A DNA stretch of 44,375 nt. Source: JBGTIS01 sp041745535. GTDB lineage: Bacteria > Bacteroidota > Bacteroidia > Cytophagales > Cyclobacteriaceae. Positions 40,892-44,375 of this stretch are shown piece by piece. Position 1 is the stretch's first letter; every line of letters begins with the position of its first letter. Made by a program: the position numbers and the translations under genes. The stretch spans positions 1 through 44,375 of the forward strand of contig JBGTIS010000157.1 in NCBI GenBank assembly GCA_041745535.1, read 5' to 3'. Below the pieces are notes generated by a model. The model was not told the DNA's origin and did not search any database. It saw only the letters and a list, made by a program, of their open reading frames with translations.

Positions 40892-42040
40892 CTACAGGAT
40901 GGTGGTGCCGTCTACAATGTCGCCGATATAAACTTGCGGATCTTTGTGCATGGCTTTCTGGTAAGCTTTGGTTACCTCAGTGGTGAATTTCTCCAGACCG
41001 TCCTCTTTAACCAAGTTGATGGTACAGCCGCCAAAACCACCCCCCATCATTCTGGCACCTATTACGGCATCGTATTTCCTGGATTGGTCTACCAGAAAAT
41101 CCAGTTCCTGGCAGCTTACCTCATACATCTTGCTCAAGCCTTCGTGGGAGGCATACATTTTCTCACCAAATTCTGACAGGTTACCCTGCAACAAGGCTTT
41201 ACAGGCATCTTCCACCCGCTGGTTTTCTTCTACTATATACTTACACCGCTGGAAAATAACCGGTTCCATTTCGCTTTTATATTGTTCCAGCATGGGCAGT
41301 GTCACATTCCGAAGACTGGTTACAGAAGGGGCGTGTTTTTGCGCAATGGCTACTCCTTCCTCGCATTGTTTTCTTCTTACATTATATTCGGAAGAAGCCA
41401 GCGAATGGCCTACATTGGTATTGATCAGCACAATTTTATAGCCGGTTATCTCAAGTGGAAAAAACTCGTAATCCAGCGAACGGCAATCGAGTTTAATTAC
41501 ATGATTTTTTTTGCCGAATGTACTGGCAAACTGGTCCATTATACCACATTGCACTCCCACAAACTCATTTTCAGCCTTTTGCGATAGTTTTACCAACTGA
41601 ATTTTTTCAATGCCAAAATCGAACAAACAATTCAGTCCGGCAGCGAGGCCGCACTCTAAAGCGGCTGAGGATGACATGCCGGCGCCAAGGGGTATATCAC
41701 CCCCAAAAACACAATCGAAACCCTGCACGTCATACCCGGCATTTTGCAGTTGATCCACTACACCCATCAGGTAGTTGGGCCATCCTTTAGGAGAGGTTTT
41801 TACCTTATCTAAAGAAAAGCTGAAGTGCCCGTTTATGTCGTGGGCATATAAATTACACTTTTGTGTATTGTTTTTGGCCAGCGCAAATACAATTTCTTTA
41901 TTAATGGCTGCAGGCAACACGAAACCCTGGTTGTAATCAGTGTGTTCACCAATCAGGTTCACCCTGCCTGGCGAACGAACCATAAGGGGCGTGGCAGCAG
42001 ATATTTGCTGAAATTTTTCTTTTATAACAGAATACTCCAC
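40892..42040 (-). CDS. galK: Galactokinase
   Basis: The 382-residue product has the GHMP kinase motifs: RVNLIGEHTDYNQG (residues 26-38, sugar binding), PLGAGMSSSAALE (near 127, ATP loop), MDQFASTFGK (with the catalytic Asp) and MMGGGFGGC near the C-terminus. It phosphorylates galactose to galactose-1-phosphate, the substrate of galT downstream. It is 34 nt after the symporter gene, so import, kinase and uridylyltransferase form one operon. Confidence 0.95.
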   Translation of the reverse strand: MEYSVIKEKFQQISAATPLMVRSPGRVNLIGEHTDYNQGFVLPAAINKEIVFALAKNNTQKCNLYAHDINGHFSFSLDKVKTSPKGWPNYLMGVVDQLQNAGYDVQGFDCVFGGDIPLGAGMSSSAALECGLAAGLNCLFDFGIEKIQLVKLSQKAENEFVGVQCGIMDQFASTFGKKNHVIKLDCRSLDYEFFPLEITGYKIVLINTNVGHSLASSEYNVRRKQCEEGVAIAQKHAPSVTSLRNVTLPMLEQYKSEMEPVIFQRCKYIVEENQRVEDACKALLQGNLSEFGEKMYASHEGLSKMYEVSCQELDFLVDQSRKYDAVIGARMMGGGFGGCTINLVKEDGLEKFTTEVTKAYQKAMHKDPQVYIGDIVDGTTIL

Positions 42041-42074
42041 AATCGTTTTGTCTTAAAAAACCAGATAAAAATTC

Positions 42075-43721
42075 TTACCAGAAAATAATATACAAGGCTG
42101 CCAGAATACCGCAAATGGCCAATGCGCCCATATTAAATTGAGGGCTGGTTTTAAATAAGCCCGGATTAATATCAACTCCTTTCGGATTGTTTTTGCTTTT
42201 CGGGTCGGCCAGGCTGATAATAATCATGATTACTGCTATGATCAAAAACACAATCCCCATCCTGTTTATAAAAGGAATATTTGGTGTAAGAAATTTAAAC
42301 AAGGTGGATAGCGGAATGGTAAGTATGGCAGCTGAGAGCGCGGCGGCCGCATTCGTCCTTTTCCAGAAAAACCCGAAAGCAAAAATAGCGAATACCCCTG
42401 GTGAAACAAATCCGGTATATTCCTGAATATATTGAAAAGCCTGATCCAGCACGCCCAACGAAGGTGCTACCAGGGCTGCGATGGCAAAAGCAATTAGCGC
42501 AACTGTTCTTCCGGTGCGTACCAGGGTACCTTCCGATGCGTTCTTATTAATGTAGTTTTTGTAAATATCCATTGTAAAAATGGTAGAGGTACTGTTGGCC
42601 ATAGAAGCCAGCGAAGAAACAATTGCGGCGGTTAACGCGGCAAAAGCCACCCCTTTTAGTCCGGAAGGTAATAAGTTCAATAATACCGGATAGGCTTTGT
42701 CTGATTTAACAATACCGGTTACACTGTCGGTCATGGCCTGGGTAAAAGCCCCGGAAAGTTCTTCATTTTCCACAATAACGTAAGCGGCGATTCCAGGGAT
42801 TACCACAATCAGTGGGATTAATAATTTCAGGAATCCGGCGAATATTACGCCACGTTGCGCTTCGTCGAGGTTTTTCGCTCCTAATGCCCGCTGGGTAATA
42901 TACTGGTTAAAACCCCAGTAACTCAGGTTTACAATCCACATACCGCCAATTAACACACTGAGGCCGGGCAAATCCTGGAAAGCGTCGCGGGTACCCCCTT
43001 TGCCATCAGGAATCATCATTTGCCCTTCACTTAATATCATATGGAAATGATCGGGAGCTGCCTTTCGCAGCGTGGCAAACCCCTTCATTATACTGCCATC
43101 ACCCACTAATTCCAAGGCCAGATAAGTAGTAGCCAAACCTCCTAATACCAGAAAAACCACCTGTACCACATCCGTCCAGGCTACGGCAGTAAGTCCGCCA
43201 TAAATAGAATACAGAATGGCAAAAAGAGCCAGCCCTACAATGGCATAACCCATTGGAATACCCATTACAGTCTCAATGCTGAGCGCACCCAGATACAATA
43301 CGGAAGTCAGGTTGACGAACACGTAAATTAAAAGCCAGAAAATAGCCATTACGGTGCGAACTGTTTCGTTATAACGTTGCTCCAAAAACTGGGGCATGGT
43401 ATAGATTTGCTTTTTCAGAAATATAGGCAAGAAGAATTTTCCCACGATAATGAGCGTAGCGGCGGCCATCCACTCGTAAGTTGAAATAGCCAAACCCAGG
43501 GCAAAACCGGAACCTGACATGCCAATAAATTGTTCGGCAGAGATATTAGAGGCGATCAGAGAGGCGCCGATGGCCCACCAGGGTAAAGAGCGACTTGCCA
43601 GGAAGTAGTCCTGAGAATCTTTCAAATGGCCTTTTTTATCTCTGGAAACCCATAGGCCCAGTGCGATAATGAAAATACAATAGCCGACGAATATACCGAT
43701 ATCAAGTCCTGTAAAATGCAT
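42075..43721 (-). CDS. Sodium/sugar symporter (SSS family, SGLT-like)
   Basis: The product has 548 residues with about 14 membrane segments and is of the vSGLT type: SRDKKGHLKDSQDYFLASR near the N-terminus, GASLIASNISAEQFIGMSG (substrate and sodium region of TM1), YTMPQFLEQRYN and AALTAAIVSSLASMANS (sodium-site helix). A longer frame from 43784 would add 21 polar residues; the ATG at 43719-43721 (MHFTGLDIGIFVG) fits the family. Its place in front of galK and galT points to galactose or a galactoside as substrate (inference). Confidence 0.92.
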   Translation of the reverse strand: MHFTGLDIGIFVGYCIFIIALGLWVSRDKKGHLKDSQDYFLASRSLPWWAIGASLIASNISAEQFIGMSGSGFALGLAISTYEWMAAATLIIVGKFFLPIFLKKQIYTMPQFLEQRYNETVRTVMAIFWLLIYVFVNLTSVLYLGALSIETVMGIPMGYAIVGLALFAILYSIYGGLTAVAWTDVVQVVFLVLGGLATTYLALELVGDGSIMKGFATLRKAAPDHFHMILSEGQMMIPDGKGGTRDAFQDLPGLSVLIGGMWIVNLSYWGFNQYITQRALGAKNLDEAQRGVIFAGFLKLLIPLIVVIPGIAAYVIVENEELSGAFTQAMTDSVTGIVKSDKAYPVLLNLLPSGLKGVAFAALTAAIVSSLASMANSTSTIFTMDIYKNYINKNASEGTLVRTGRTVALIAFAIAALVAPSLGVLDQAFQYIQEYTGFVSPGVFAIFAFGFFWKRTNAAAALSAAILTIPLSTLFKFLTPNIPFINRMGIVFLIIAVIMIIISLADPKSKNNPKGVDINPGLFKTSPQFNMGALAICGILAALYIIFW

Positions 43722-44060
43722 GGGTAGTTTTATGTTAATATAAGCAAGTGAATTGGTAGTGATAAATTCACACAAGTATTGCAAATATTCTATTAGGATA
43801 AAAGTTAATTTTAAATTTTATGTTATATATAAAAGTGACATTCGTTGAGCCGGGGTACTTAAACAGGTGCGATAATAAAAGCGTTATACATTGATAAACC
43901 CTGAACAGTAGCAAAAGTATCTCCTTATTTAGTCGGAATTGATGCGCTGCCTGTGCAGTAAAATGGAAACCTTATCTATTTTAAAAGAGCAGGCCTTATG
44001 ATTAATTATGATTAAAAATATTTGATGGAAGTAACCCTAACTGATAAACATAAATACCAC
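43722..44060. other. 339-base divergent spacer between the gal operon and the MORN-repeat gene
   Basis: AT-rich, without a coding frame. On the minus strand TACTTTTG (43919-43912) fits the -7 consensus for the gal operon, but I find no TTG at 19 nt, so it is only a candidate. I see no operator-like palindrome or riboswitch. Confidence 0.45.
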
Positions 44061-44375
44061 ATGTTCCGGAAAATTATTTTTCCTGTTCTGTTGGGTTGTG
44101 TAACCCTGATTTCAAAACAAGGATATACGCAGCATAGTCAGAAAGAATATTATGAACATGGAAAAGTAAAAGCTGAAGGACCCATGGTTAATGGAATGAA
44201 AGAAGGAAAATGGATCGGATATTATCCGAATGGAATAAAAAGTATAGAAGAAACCTATCATAAAGATCAACTGCACGGCGAAGTGGTATATTATGATTTT
44301 TCAGGTAAACTGATGGCTGTTGAAAACTGGGAAAATGGCGTGGAACAGGATTCTGCCTGGTATTATTATACCGAT
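44061..44375 (+). CDS. MORN-repeat variant exported protein, 5' part (YwqK-like)
   Basis: The frame is open to the right edge, 105 codons. ATG 44061 begins a signal peptide (MFRKIIFPVLLGCVTLISKQ); an ATG at 44025 is also in frame but adds 12 polar residues. Repeats of the form YYEHGKVKAEGPMVNGMKEG, KWIGYYPNGIKSIEE and GEVVYYDFSGKLMAVENWENG are MORN_2 type, as in YwqK-family proteins, which are often called antitoxins by similarity only. The rest of the protein lies outside the window. Confidence 0.75.
   Translation, partial: MFRKIIFPVLLGCVTLISKQGYTQHSQKEYYEHGKVKAEGPMVNGMKEGKWIGYYPNGIKSIEETYHKDQLHGEVVYYDFSGKLMAVENWENGVEQDSAWYYYTD

Overview
The window looks like a chromosomal segment of a Bacteroidota bacterium, probably order Cytophagales. 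The placement is an inference. It rests on SusC/TonB-type outer-membrane proteins with a carboxypeptidase-D-like N-domain, a two-component-propeller sensor, Bacteroidetes-style promoters (TTG, 19 nt, TAnnTTTG), a CheB-CheR-PAS kinase fusion, DUF4386 and trp/gal genes of that type, and AT-rich spacers. I see no rRNA, tRNA, CRISPR, intact insertion sequence or prophage.

Layout. 1-1846: the 5' two-thirds or so of a propeller-type sensor gene (minus strand, runs off the left edge). 2022-3151: two gene wrecks side by side, a frameshifted and truncated trmD piece and a serine hydrolase that lost its N-terminus. 3232-5909: esterase, Crp/Fnr regulator, small outer-membrane barrel and DUF4386 membrane protein. 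5916-6418: a collapsed, decayed tandem copy of that block. 6560-12268: a TetR regulator followed by a complete ABC/HlyD/TolC tripartite export operon whose ATPase has non-canonical catalytic residues. 12424-14315: a GH43 lipoprotein and an alpha/beta hydrolase. 14442-15456: a Xre/RES toxin-antitoxin pair with a palindromic operator candidate. 15508-21641 (minus): PhoD-type phosphatase, rlpA, trpA, trpB, trpF. 21871-25469 (plus): a secreted endonuclease/exonuclease/phosphatase-family enzyme and a TonB-dependent-receptor-like protein. 25470-26238: a long spacer with a strong promoter and a terminator-like hairpin that could define a small RNA. 26239-27391: response regulator, heme oxygenase and a 46-codon stump of a bacteriophytochrome. 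27525-31601: a 1358-residue CheB-CheR-PAS-histidine kinase. 31632-37485: an exported protein, meaB, a large membrane-anchored propeller protein and a small membrane protein. 37488-43721 (minus): rsgA, waaA, and the galactose set galT, galK and a sodium/sugar symporter. 44061-end: the start of a MORN-repeat protein.

The most unusual theme is gene debris. Four places hold remnants that ordinary annotation would miss or call as genes: trmD with the hydrolase, the collapsed tandem copy, the truncated phytochrome, and a short repeat, ATGAAAATAATTAACTTT, found at the head of one pseudogene and again after tolC. The phytochrome stump is the best lead. It keeps the chromophore-attachment cysteine and IQPHG motif at the spacing known from bacteriophytochromes, and it still sits behind an intact heme oxygenase and response regulator, so the biliverdin supply and the output protein have lost their photoreceptor at this locus.
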